Of a DNA stretch of 64,000 bases, positions 17,153-26,753 are shown piece by piece; position 1 is the first letter of the stretch; each line of letters opens with the position of its first letter. The notes under the pieces were generated by a model. It did not search any database and was not told the DNA's origin. It saw only the letters and a list, made by a program, of their open reading frames with translations. This DNA is from Effrenium voratum. Lineage: Eukaryota > Sar > Dinophyceae > Suessiales > Symbiodiniaceae. Position numbers and translations under genes: made by a program. The DNA lies in NCBI GenBank assembly GCA_963377175.1, contig CAUJNA010001622.1, forward strand, positions 1 to 64,000, read 5' to 3'.

Positions 17153-18657
17153 GAAAGACTCAGCAGTTGCTAGATTTTCACGATGGGATCGGTGGGTGGA
17201 AATTAGCCAAGACTCACGATGAGATCCATCATACAGGAAAGCAGTTGTATGAACAGAAGAAGTGTGAATATGTTGATATCCCGATTGTCAAAAGTAAGAG
17301 AGTTAACATCATTAATGAGTATGATGAAAATGAATTGGTTGAACTTGTTGTGAAACATAGGTGCATCATGATCAAAGCCAGATTCGCAGGAGCGGGGAAG
17401 TCCACCATCTGCAAAAACATGGAGAGACTCAAGGGTTATAAAGTGTTGTTCGTGGTTCCTACCAATAATCTGGGTTTGGAGTGCGAAGTGGAAAGCATCA
17501 CTGTAAATAAATTCTTCAGTATAGCAGTCAATGACGAGAAGCTAGATAAATACGATCATTCGATGTTTGATGTCATTGTGTTTGATGAGATTTGTTTTAA
17601 TAATACCTTTGTATTGGCAAAAATCAAGGGCTTTGTAGAGCAACATATGGCTAACAAAATCATATTAGCTACTGGCGACGCCAAGCAATTGAGCCCCATA
17701 AAAGCACTGACTAACACTAAGAAACACGAGATTTATATGAATGAATGTATTGATAGCATTTTTCCCCATCATTTGTTTTTGGAAGAGTGCAAGCGATTGA
17801 AGACACAGGAGGACAAGGATAAACTTAAAAGTATTTATACTGACATCTTTGAGCATGAGTTGTCTCTACATGATGTCATCAATAAGTATTTTAAATATAC
17901 TGATGACATCGCAGGAACAGAAAGCAATGTCGCATATTTAAATAACACTTGTAGAGAGGTGTCAAGGCAGATCAGAAAACGACAGGGTAAACAACATGAG
18001 TTTGAAGTCGGCGAGATCATGATATGCAGAGAGTATAGGAAGACAAAAACCTATAAGTTAAATGTGAATTTTAGGTATGAGATAATTAATATTTCCGATC
18101 CTTGGATTACCATTGCTAATATCAAAACACGAGAAGAGATTACATTACATATTGGTATCTTGAGAAGTCATTTTATCTTTGCCTTCTGTTATACTTGTCA
18201 TTCTGTTCAGGGGTGTTCCATTGATGACGATGTCGTGATATTTGATTGGAACCATCATCTGATAACTCGCGAGTGGCTTTGGACGGGAATCACTCGGGCA
18301 AGGGATTTAAACAGAGTAAAATTTTACAAATACAGTAGTGGTTTAAATGAAGAGTTTAACGCAAAATGCATTATGAATTATTTTGATAGAAAGGTGTTAG
18401 CATACAAGGAACAGGATAGGAAAAACAAATTTGAGATCCCAAAAGAAAATTATGTAGATACCGAATGGTTGAAGGACAACGTCAATGGCAAGTGTGCCAA
18501 CTGCGGCTGTGGTTTCGTGTTGTCCATGGATTCTGGTAATATAAATTCTAATTTGACTTGTCAAAGGTTATGTAATGATCTACCCCATACAAAAGATAAT
18601 CTGATGGCTTTTTGTGCTTCTTGTAATAGATGCTTCAGTGATAAAATAACATATTGA
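17138..18657 (+). CDS. SF1 helicase with C-terminal treble-clef domain (second part of the polyprotein)
   Basis: The helicase has Walker A FAGAGKSTICK at about 17,385, Walker B FDVIVFDEICF at about 17,570, motif III ATGDAKQLSPI, motif V CHSVQGCSID and motif VI TGITRARDLNRV, as in Pif1/RecD-like SF1 enzymes. Residues from about 18,490 form a zinc module (KCANCGCG, CQRLCND, HTKDN, FCASCN) resembling an HNH or endonuclease VII treble clef. No good start codon and promoter separate it from the polymerase: the frame is open back to about 17,100 and the ATG at 17,104 is in the middle of polymerase motif C. I therefore read it as the C-terminal half of a fusion made by frameshifting or by a repaired frame. 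Confidence 0.78.
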
Positions 18658-18689
18658 TATTTTGATATTTATTTTATAGTATTATATAT

Positions 18690-19607
18690 ATGAGTGAAAA
18701 AGACAAGATAATCAGTGAGGTCTACTACGATCGGGCTGGGTTCGGTAGCGTTGCCGCCACTTATAAAGATTCAAAAAAGAAAGATGCATCCATAACAATG
18801 CAAGATGTCAAGGAGTGGTTTCAAGAGAACGTGGAACGGAAAAAACAACTGTCTGGATACAATTCGTTTATTGCCCCTGATATCAACTTTGAATATCAAT
18901 TGGATCTGTTTTTTATATCAAAAAATGATTTAGATAATCAAAAATATAGGATAGGCTTATTGCTTATTGATGTATTTTCCCGCAAAGCCGTGGTGGTGCC
19001 TATTGCATCCAAGCAACCTGCCGACATCACGGCTGGGATCATGGAGGCATTAAACAAAATGGGAGGGAAGCCCAAATTAATTTATTCGGATGACGAGGGG
19101 AGTCTCAATGCCCAAGATCTTGTTGATTTTTTCAAGGACGAAGGGATCCAAAACTATAAAACACGAGGGCACCCCCATTTCGCCGAGCGTTTCATTCGCA
19201 CGTTCAAGGACATGCTTTTCAAGAGGGTTGATGCAGACGAGAAAAAGGGAAAGGTTAATATACAATGGGTTGATTATATCCCCGAGATCATGCTGACATA
19301 CAACAGTAAAATGGTTCATTCTGCCCACGATATGACTCCAACCGATGCCCACAAAAAGGGAAACCATCTTGAGGTCAAGATGAAGCTTGAGATGAACAGA
19401 ATCAAAACCCGTAAATATCCCCCTGTTAGGGTTGGTGATGAGGTCAAAATATACCGCAAAAAAGGGATTTCCGAGAAAGAAAGAACGAGTTCGTGGTCAG
19501 CAAACAAGTTTACAGTCGAAAGAATTGAGCGAAAATTAGGACAAGACTATTATTATGTTCAAGGCGTGACTCGTGCTTATTTGAGGTCGGAAATTCTGAA
19601 GGTCTGA
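18690..19607 (+). CDS. Retroviral-type (rve) integrase of PLV1
   Basis: A 305-residue integrase with the RNase H-fold DDE triad Asp72 (YQLDLFF), Asp134/135 (IYSDDEGS) and Glu166 (FAERFIRTF), an N-terminal helical part starting with YYDRAGFGS, and a C-terminal SH3/chromodomain-like strand region (PPVRVGDEVKIYRK and YYYVQG). It would insert the linear viral genome into host DNA and makes the TIR structure functional. TATTATATATATG directly precedes the start. Its C-terminal 35 residues have a divergent second copy at 20,255-20,371, after the GIY-YIG gene. Confidence 0.9.
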   Translation: MSEKDKIISEVYYDRAGFGSVAATYKDSKKKDASITMQDVKEWFQENVERKKQLSGYNSFIAPDINFEYQLDLFFISKNDLDNQKYRIGLLLIDVFSRKAVVVPIASKQPADITAGIMEALNKMGGKPKLIYSDDEGSLNAQDLVDFFKDEGIQNYKTRGHPHFAERFIRTFKDMLFKRVDADEKKGKVNIQWVDYIPEIMLTYNSKMVHSAHDMTPTDAHKKGNHLEVKMKLEMNRIKTRKYPPVRVGDEVKIYRKKGISEKERTSSWSANKFTVERIERKLGQDYYYVQGVTRAYLRSEILKV

Positions 19608-19645
19608 AAGAAAAGGTATATAAAGGAGTGTATCCTTTTACTGTT

Positions 19646-20203
19646 ATGCCAGACTATCAAAAAGGGAAAATTTACCGTATCTGGGACAACGCCTACACAA
19701 AATGCTACATTGGTAGCACAATTGAACCATTGAGCAAGAGAATGACAAAACACCGTGAGAAATACAATGCCTATTTGAGACAAACATACCCATTTACAAC
19801 TTCATTTGCTTTGTTTGACGAGTTCGGGTTTGAAAACTGTAAGATTGAACTGTTGGAAAACTGCCCCTGTGACAGTAGGGAGGAACTCTCCGCAAGAGAA
19901 GGGTATCACCAAAGGAATGAGGCATGTGTTAACAGAATTCACCTTGGAAGAACTAACAAAGAATACTACTACGAAAACCGCGAAGCATGTCTACAACAAA
20001 GCAGGGCATGGAGGGAACAAAACCAACAATACAAACGGGACATGGACAAAACATACCGAGACAATAACAAGGAAACACTAATATCCAAATTAAAGGAGAA
20101 GAAACTCTGTGAATGTGGTTGTTATATTTCTGTGCGAAATTTGTCTGCTCATAAAAGGAAACAGAAACACATTGACTTGATGGCACAGCAGGTTGGTGCT
20201 TGA
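19646..20203 (+). CDS. GIY-YIG endonuclease (copy 2) next to the integrase
   Basis: The 185-residue protein opens with GKIYRIWDN and CYIGST (the GIY and YIG strands) and LSKRMTKHREK (the arginine helix), followed by a charged region and a C-terminal CECGCYI...H...KQKH segment that may bind zinc. The frame opens at 19,628, but MPDYQKGKIYRIW at 19,646 matches the family start and a TATATAAAGG box lies about 28 nt upstream. It sits directly between the intact integrase 3-prime end and a remnant of a second integrase 3-prime end, the footprint expected of a mobile endonuclease that invaded this site. Confidence 0.82.
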   Translation: MPDYQKGKIYRIWDNAYTKCYIGSTIEPLSKRMTKHREKYNAYLRQTYPFTTSFALFDEFGFENCKIELLENCPCDSREELSAREGYHQRNEACVNRIHLGRTNKEYYYENREACLQQSRAWREQNQQYKRDMDKTYRDNNKETLISKLKEKKLCECGCYISVRNLSAHKRKQKHIDLMAQQVGA

Positions 20204-20254
20204 AAACCAACATCTAAACATCTCTAATACTTGACGAATCTATTAGAGATGTTT

Positions 20255-20371
20255 AGCGGGAGTAGTGTCAAATACAAGGTTTCAAGGGTTGAAAAAAAAC
20301 TTGGTCAAGATTATTATTCTGTTGAAGGGATGAACCGCCCCTACTTGAGGTCAGAGATTTTGAAGGTGTAA
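20255..20371 (+). pseudogene. Remnant of a second integrase C-terminus
   Basis: The frame encodes 38 residues (VSRVEKKLGQDYYSVEG, then RPYLRSEILKV and a stop) closely resembling, but not identical to, the end of the intact integrase (VERIERKLGQDYYYVQG, RAYLRSEILKV). There is no upstream integrase sequence in this frame; 50 nt of non-coding DNA separates it from the GIY-YIG stop. Confidence 0.85.
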
Positions 20372-20375
20372 GCAA

Positions 20376-20795
20376 ATTCAAAACGAACTCATAGCAAGTT
20401 CAAGATGAACTCATAGCAAGTTGAAAACGAACTCACGGCGGGTGCAGAATGCACTCAAGGCAAGTAAGAAACTGAATAACTCACTCATGGTAAGTGAGAA
20501 ACTCACTCATGGTAAGTGAGAAACTCACTCATGGTAAGTGAGAAACTCACTCATGGTAAGTGAGAAACTACACAACTCGCTCACAATGAGAAACTCACTC
20601 ATGGTAAGTGAGAAACTCACTCATGGTGAGTGAGAAACTCACTCATGGTGAGTGAGAAACTCACTCATGGTAAGTGAGAAACTCACTCATGGTAAGTGAG
20701 TAACTCACTCATGGTAAGTGAGAAACTCACTCATGGTAAGTGAGTAACTCACTCATGGCGAGTGCATTCATGGCAAGTAAGAAACAGCCAAATGA
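20376..20795 (+). repeat. 22-bp tandem array inside the right end of PLV1
   Basis: About 18 head-to-tail units of a 22-bp sequence whose best-conserved form is CTCACTCATGGTAAGTGAG plus GAA. Units near the integrase remnant are degenerate (GAACTCATAGCAAGTTC) and become uniform toward the TIR. Each unit contains the inverted arms CTCACT and AGTGAG. There are no unique spacers, so it is not a CRISPR array. Confidence 0.85.
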
Positions 20796-20816
20796 GCAAC
20801 TCAAACGGCCAAGCAC

Positions 20817-21264
20817 AAGCCGTGGGGGTGCTTTCCTACATAGGCCTTTCCCGATCCGCATTTTGCCATCCAATGACACACAGATTATTTTCAAGATTTG
20901 GGTTAACGGTTTTAATTCTCCCTTTTCCATTGGTTAACCATTTTTCGGGGCGAACATAGGGTTCTTTTTTAGACTGTTCGTATTTGTTGGAAATGGGAAA
21001 GGGTTGCAGTTTGGATCAAGGGAGAAATTATTGAGATTTTGAGGGTTGGAAGTTGAGAGTGAGAATTTGTTGGTATGTAGCTTGGATTTTTTTGGCGGGA
21101 TTTGTTGAGGTGGTATGTAGTTATGATTGTTGTTATTGAATGAACTTGCGTGTTGATGTTGAGAGTGAGAAGATGAGTAAGAAAATGAATGTGGGTGTGT
21201 GAATATGTGTTTTTTGGTGTTGGATTGGTTGGGTGATTGGATTTGAATGTTGAAAATGGGTTGT
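20817..21264 (-). repeat. Right terminal inverted repeat of PLV1
   Basis: Reverse complement of 1-448. It probably continues to about 21,300, where the sequence changes from AT-rich to GC-rich after TGTAGGGGGGACCC; the matching left part is outside the window. Confidence 0.92.
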
Positions 21265-21549
21265 TTTAGTGGGTGTATTTGAATTGTGCCCAAAAGTGTA
21301 GGGGGGACCCTAGGACCGGATGGCAAAATGCGGACGGGAAAGGCTCTGTCTAACTCCTAGCGCGCCACATTCCTGCCGTGTCACCTGCTCGGCATAGAAG
21401 CCTCCCGGCCGCGCCACCTGCCCGGCATCGGAGCCGGGCCAGCCCGCCGACATGGAGGCACGCAGCTGATGATGTCTCGTATGTTATCACCAACTACGAA
21501 GCAGTGTCCGATTATGTCGGACACTGGCTCCATCGTGCGCAGGTCTGCT

Positions 21550-21570
21550 TTTGACCGGCCACCGGTCAAA
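21550..21570. promoter_or_regulatory. Palindrome TTTGACCGG/CCGGTCAAA, copy 1
   Basis: Nine-bp perfect arms with a 3-nt spacer. A second copy lies at 21,695-21,721. Together they bracket a GC-rich 11-bp repeat upstream of the fibre start. Confidence 0.5.
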
Positions 21571-21610
21571 TCAAATTGAGTCACATTGCAGCCACTTCGG
21601 AAAAAACCCT

Positions 21611-21668
21611 GGTGCGGGCCTGGTGCGGGCCTGGCGCGGGCCTGGTGCGGGCCTGGTGCGGGCTCGCT
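21611..21668 (+). repeat. 11-bp tandem repeat
   Basis: About five units of GGTGCGGGCCT and variants between the two palindromes upstream of the fibre remnant. Confidence 0.8.
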
Positions 21669-21694
21669 TTCAGGTCACCCGTGGGCTGTGTCAC

Positions 21695-21721
21695 GATTTG
21701 ACCGGCGCCATCGGTCAAATC
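21695..21721. promoter_or_regulatory. Palindrome GATTTGACCG/CGGTCAAATC, copy 2
   Basis: Ten-bp perfect arms with a 7-nt spacer, ending 25 nt before the fibre ATG at 21,746. It shares the half-site TTTGACCG with copy 1, so a repeated protein-binding site is plausible. Confidence 0.5.
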
Positions 21722-21745
21722 ATTTCGGCGAAAACATATGTAAAC

Positions 21746-24700
21746 ATGTTTGAAGGACCTGTCACCGGCAACATCCCGGAGGTCCTGGACAACGGAGAGG
21801 TGACTGACGGCACGCACGTCACCGCAGGGCAGCTGGCCCTGGCTCTGACGCCTTACGCTCAAGTAACGGACCTGGCGGTGAACACGGCAGCCTCCGGCAA
21901 CAACGCGGCTGCCATCCAGTCCCTGGACAACAGAGTCACCGCCGAGCTGGCCTCAAAGCTGGACAGCAGCGCGCTGGCGCCGGCAATTGCGCCCCTGGCC
22001 ACGGCGGCGGCCCTGGCCACCACGGACGGGCAGGTGGCCGCGCACGGAAGCAGCATCGCCGCGCTGCAGAGCTCGCTGACCACGGGTCTCTCCACCAAGG
22101 CAGACCAGTCGGCCTTCGACGTGCTGGAGGGCGTGGTGGCGACGAAGAGCACCCCGGACGGCGTGGACCTGAAGCTGTCCAACTACAGCACCACGGCGGC
22201 CATGAAGGGCTCCATCGCCTCGGCCAACAACGCCACGCTGGCCACGGTGGCCGCCAACTACGGCCTCAAGACGGTGGTGGACCAGCACTCCCTAGACATA
22301 GCGGCGAGGATCACGCCGCTGGAGGTAGACACCAAGGTGGCCAACGCTCTCCTGGGGGCCGTCACCGCCGCAGCGCTGGCCTCCAAGCTTGCGAGCAGAG
22401 ACGCCACCATCTCGGGGCTGCAGGCCTCCAAGGCAGACGCCAGTGCCCTGACTGCGTACGCCCTGCAGTCGACCGTGGACACTTCCTCGGTGGTGGACTC
22501 GAAGATCTCGGCCGCTCTCCTGGACGCCGTCACCACGGCAGCCCTCGACGCCGCCCTCCTCGGCAAGGCGGACGAGCGCGCTGGCCGCCCTGCTCTCCAC
22601 GGTGGACGGACTGGACACTCCACTGAAGGTAGACACCAAGATAGCAAATGCCCTGCTGGGTCTCGCCGCCGAGGCCTTCGTCGCAGCGCAGCTTGCTAGC
22701 CGGGACGCCAGCATCACGGCGGTGCAGGGGGGCAAGGCCGACACGTCGCTGCTGGCCTCGTACGCCACGAACGCCGCGCTCTCAGCCAGCGAGACCGCGC
22801 TCCAGAGCGCCCTCGACGCAATCCTCGCGGAGCTCGCCGCCCTGCAGCTTCCCGGAGGCGGAGTTGTTAACGCGCCGGCCTGGGCGGGCTTCGCAACTTG
22901 GGAGCTCATTCGCGGAAGCAACGTCGTTCGCAACCTGCATCTGGAGGCTCCTCTCTCTGCTGCGCTGGCCAACGGCGACGACACGCTGCGCATCACGGCA
23001 GACTGCTACTCCATCGCAGCGGCGGACGCGGCCCTCGCGGCTGCGCTGCTGGCCTACTACACCTCGGCGCAAGTGGACGCGCTGTTGGGAGACTACCGCA
23101 CAGGGGCAGCGCAGGACACGCAGACGCAGGCCGCCATCTCGGCCGCGCTGCTGGCCTACTACACCTCGGCGCAGGTAGACGCGCTGTTGGGAGACTACCG
23201 CACGGCGAGCGTGCAGGACACGCAGACGCAGGCGGCCATCACGGGCGCTGCTGGCCTACCGGACGGGCCCGGGCCAGGACGTGTTCACAACCAACCAAAT
23301 CACCTCCGCCGACCAGGACACGGCAACGGCCTCAAGCATCGCCGCCGCCCTGCTCAGCTACTACACCATCACGCAGGTGGACGGTCTCCTTGCGGGCAAG
23401 CTCGGAGTCACGGAGGCAGCCTCGGCGCTGCAAATAGCCGTGCGCTTTCCGGACGACGGAGGGGCCGACGAGGTGGTGGCCGCCACGGACGTCTCACTGT
23501 CAAACTGGACGGTCCGCCCCAGCAGCGGCTGCAGCGTGGTCCTGGCCACGCACACCGCGGGAGTGAACGTGGACGGCTACACCCTGACCCTGGCGGCGAA
23601 CCCGTGGAACATACAACTTGACCCCCGGCCGAGAGCTCCTCTTTGCCTGCCGCTACCGGCTCGGCACGGCCTCCAACTTCGTGGTGTACATGTCCGAGGC
23701 CGACAACGTCTACGACCCATTGTACGGCAGCTTCGTGGGCGACCAGGGTGCCTGGAGCACGGCCAAGATGTACTTCACAGTGCCTCCGAACGGGGTGGCA
23801 AAGCTGCACTTCGGGGCGCACTTCCAGGCGCCGGGCCTGCCCAACCAGACGGCTGGAACGGTGGACGTCTACGGCCTCCAGATCCTGGACGCAACCCTGG
23901 CCGGCAACACAGCGGAGGAGGACACGGCGGCCTCGGCACTGCTGCTGAAGCACGAGTTCCTCGACGGAGGGGCGGACGACGTCACGCTGGCAACCCTGGG
24001 CGAGGTGCTGCTGGAACCCACGCTCACCACGCTAGGAAATTTTCTGGTGCGCTCCAACAGCCAGAGCTCCGTGGCCTCGGCCAGCTTCGCGGTGGGAGGC
24101 TTCCAGCTGGAGTGTGCGCACCTACACCCTGACGCCGGGGAGACGCTACTCCTTCGGCTGCCGGTACCGGCTGGGCACGGCCTCCAACTTGGTGATGTAC
24201 GTCAGCGCGGCCGACAACGACTACGTGGGCGTCACCGGCACCTTCCTCAGCACGCCCTCGCAGGGTGTCTGGAGCACGGCGCGCCTGGACTTCTCGGTGC
24301 CGCCGGGCGGAGTCGCGAAGCTGCACTTCGGAGCCTTCGGAGGCTCGATCCCCGGGCTGGCGCAGCAGTCGGCGGGCACGCTGGACCTGTACAGCATGCA
24401 GATCAGGGCCAGCGCCTTCGAGGGAGAGTCGGTCTCCGTGACGGACCTGCTGGCCGACTCGCTGGCTCTCACGGGCTCGGCCACACCACCGCGCAGGGCA
24501 ACGTGGGCTGCGACCAGCTGCTGTGCAACGACGTGAACTGCACGGACGTGTTCACAACGGGCGTGGACGCCTCGGGCGCCGTCTCCTGCGCAGCGCTCAC
24601 AGCCACCGGCACCGTCGCCGGAGCCACGCTGTCGTCCACAGCGCCCGTGTCAGGCAGCTCGCTGAGCATCACGGGGGCGGCCAGCGTGGGCCTGCTGAGC

Positions 24701-25435
24701 TCAGCCACCGGAATCACGGGCAGCACGTTGACCGTCAACAACACGGCCAACGCCGGGAACTTCACCACGGTGGGCGACGTGTCCACGGGCACGCTGACGG
24801 CCTCGGGCGCAGCAACCGCGGCGAGCTTCGCAGCCACCGGGGCGCTCACGGGCGCCACGCTGACAGTCAGCGGGGCGGCCTCCACGGGCCCGCTGGACTG
24901 CGAGAGCCTGGGCTGCACCTTCACGGCCACGAGCGGCGGAGTGTCGACGGGCAGCGTGGTGTGCGGCGACGTGACGAGCTCGGGCACGGTCTCCGCGCCG
25001 CAGCTCTTCGCGTCCAACACGCTCACCGTGGCCAACACCTCCGACTTCTCGGACGATCTCTTCTTGACGAAGAACTGGGCGGGCTGGAGCAAGCTGCAAG
25101 TGTCCAACAACAGCGCGGCCCCCGACAGCGGCCCGGAGCTGCGGCTGCTGGGCAACCAGAGCGCGCGGGTCTTCCTGGAGCGGGACGGCGGGGCGCACCA
25201 GTGCGAGCTCATCTTGATCAACGACGAGGCGCTGGTGCAGACAAAGAGCCTCTCGACGCAGCTGTCCCTGACCACGAACCAGCGGAACCCCGGCTGCCTC
25301 GTGATCGCGGGCAACACGGGCAACGTGGTCTGCAACACGAGCTTCACGAATTTGTCGGACAGCCGGGTGAAGACGGAGATGGCGGAGGCCGACGTGGCGG
25401 AGCTCCAGCAGCTCTTTGACTCCGTGGAGCCTTGA
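21746..25435 (+). pseudogene. Fibre protein of the GC-rich element, frameshifted, truncated S74 domain
   Basis: From MFEGPVTGNIPEVLDNGEV the coding signal runs for about 3.7 kb but moves between frames near 22,590, 23,250, 23,610, 24,115 and 24,485. It begins with an alanine-rich shaft of repeated VDTKVANALLG / ASRDATISGLQASKAD units, then duplicated AYYTSAQVDALLGDYRT units, two copies of a domain with CRYRLGTASN and WSTAKMYFTVPPNGVAKLHFG (about 23,640 and 24,140; possibly lectin or carbohydrate-binding), a glycine/threonine-rich repeat region, and the start of an S74 chaperone (LSDSRVKTEM). It stops about 22 residues into that domain, so the maturation module is lost. Confidence 0.82.
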
Positions 25436-25660
25436 GGCGACTTCGCAGGAACAAAGTGGAAGAATCTGACGGGCACCGCCCGGTAGACTCTCGTGGAAGC
25501 CTAGGGGGCCGAAGAACAAGTAGCTGTGTTGCCTCCTCGTTCTCCTCGTTCTGGAGGACCCTTACTCAAGTTCCTTTTTGGGGCAAGAAGTAGGTGTGTG
25601 CAGGCCTCACTGCATCCGGTGACGCCAGCGCAGCTCCTTTTGGGGCAACAAAAGCTGTTT
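25436..25660. other. Spacer between fibre and integrase remnants
   Basis: About 225 bp with no ORF I can support. It contains two copies of CTTTTTGGGGCAA-like sequence (25,575 and 25,637). Confidence 0.3.
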
Positions 25661-26545
25661 TTTAAACGGAGGCGCTGAGGGACCTGGCCGACGAACGTGC
25701 GCGACCCGCGGAAGCTGTGCCGACTTGTGAGGCAGACCTTGACGTGACGCAGGCAATGGTCTTGAGGCGCTGAAGGCCGACGTGGGCCCTGCAGGCGCTC
25801 CGGCCGCGTGCGCTGGGCAAGTCGGCCGCCGAGGGGCCGAACGACCGGGCAGGCCGACCTCATTTACTTCGGCCAGAACACCCGGGGAAGACGAAGTGCC
25901 TGGTGGTGATGGACGTCTTCACCCGGGAGGCCGCCGTGGAACCTCTGCAGAACAAGAACGCCGAGACGGTGGGCCGGGCCACCAAGCGCGCCGCGCGGGG
26001 GCTGACGGGGGACGACGGGAACTTTGTGGTCACGACAGACCTGGGCAACGAGTTCGCCACGCTGGACAGGGAGCTGCCCGAAGCCGTGCACCGCACGAAG
26101 CGGCCCGAGGACCGCAACGCCATTGCCGTGGTGGACCGGGGCATCCAGACGCTGAAGAAGGACCTGGCCACGAGGGTGGCGCGCAAGGGCGGCGACCACT
26201 TTGAGCGGGCGGCCGGGGCCTACAACGCGCGGCCCCACGAGACGGTGCACGGCGCGCCCGAGGACGTGGAGAAGCAGCCGGCCACAGAGTTCAGGGTCCT
26301 CCAAGACAACGCCGACAAGTTCCAGCACAACAAGGACCTCACCGACCGGCGCATGAGGTGGAGGACGCGGGCGCCTTCCGAGCGCCGACGAACGCGGCGA
26401 GGAGCTTCAACCCTCAGTACGGCGACGTGCAGCAGCTGCGGGCCGTGGACTCCATGACCGTCCGCAGCACGGAGGGCCGGGAGACCCTGCGGAAGCTGCG
26501 CTGCCGGCGCCGCAGGGCAGCGGCAACGCGGCGGGCCGGCTGACG
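25661..26545 (+). pseudogene. rve integrase of the GC-rich element, frameshifted, DDD-type
   Basis: The N-terminal helical part (DPRKLCRLVRQTL, then DVTQAMVL) starts near 25,690 and changes frame around 25,765 and 25,890. The core has Asp in QADLIYF, then VVMDVFTREAAVEP, Asp in TTDLGNEF, and NAIAVVDRGIQTLKKD where PLV1 and PLV2 have a catalytic Glu before R(G/F)I. The third acidic residue is therefore Asp. The C-terminal part (GAFRAPTNAARSFNPQYGDV, near 26,365) is in another frame. Order and spacing fit a full-length integrase broken by small indels. Confidence 0.82.
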
Positions 26546-26753
26546 AGACGGGGCAGGCCGGCGGCTGTGAGGCAGCTGGACGACTTCCTGGCGCCTCCGA
26601 GCCTCCTTTGCGAAAAAAAACTGGCTGTCGGAATTGACTGACCCCGAGCAAGCCCCTTTTCGAGAAAAAATCAGTTTTGAGGCGTTCTTCAGGGTGAGGG
26701 GGAATTCCCGGATCCTGAGTAAACTCCTCTCAGGAAAAAAATCAGTTTTGAGG
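26546..26753. other. Spacer with a direct repeat before the 17-bp array
   Basis: About 200 bp without a gene. AAAAAATCAGTTTTGAGG occurs twice (about 26,664 and 26,738). Confidence 0.4.

Larger units (their letters stand above)
1..21300. mobile_element. PLV1: integrated AT-rich Polinton-like virus
   Basis: An AT-rich block bounded by long inverted repeats carries the Polinton-like virus core: packaging ATPase, major capsid protein, penton-like protein, family B polymerase and retroviral-type integrase, plus fibre, lipase and two GIY-YIG genes. The inverted repeats pair position 1 with 21,264 and continue inward to 448/20,817. The right repeat probably extends to about 21,300, where GC-rich DNA begins, so the left end lies just outside the window. 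The implied size of roughly 21 kb fits the group. Target-site duplication cannot be checked because the left tip is missing. Several genes carry single frameshifts. Confidence 0.88.

Noticed and set aside
20376..20795. Possible CRISPR array
   Set aside because: Units are contiguous 22-bp repeats without unique spacers and there are no cas-like genes nearby.
20934..21326. A 130-codon minus-strand ORF rich in Asn, Ser, His and Pro across the right TIR
   Set aside because: The AC-rich composition of this strand removes most stops; nothing suggests selection on protein.
21859..25519. Minus-strand ORFs of 100-335 codons opposite the fibre remnant
   Set aside because: Composition-driven mirror frames of the alanine- and glycine-rich fibre; no motifs.
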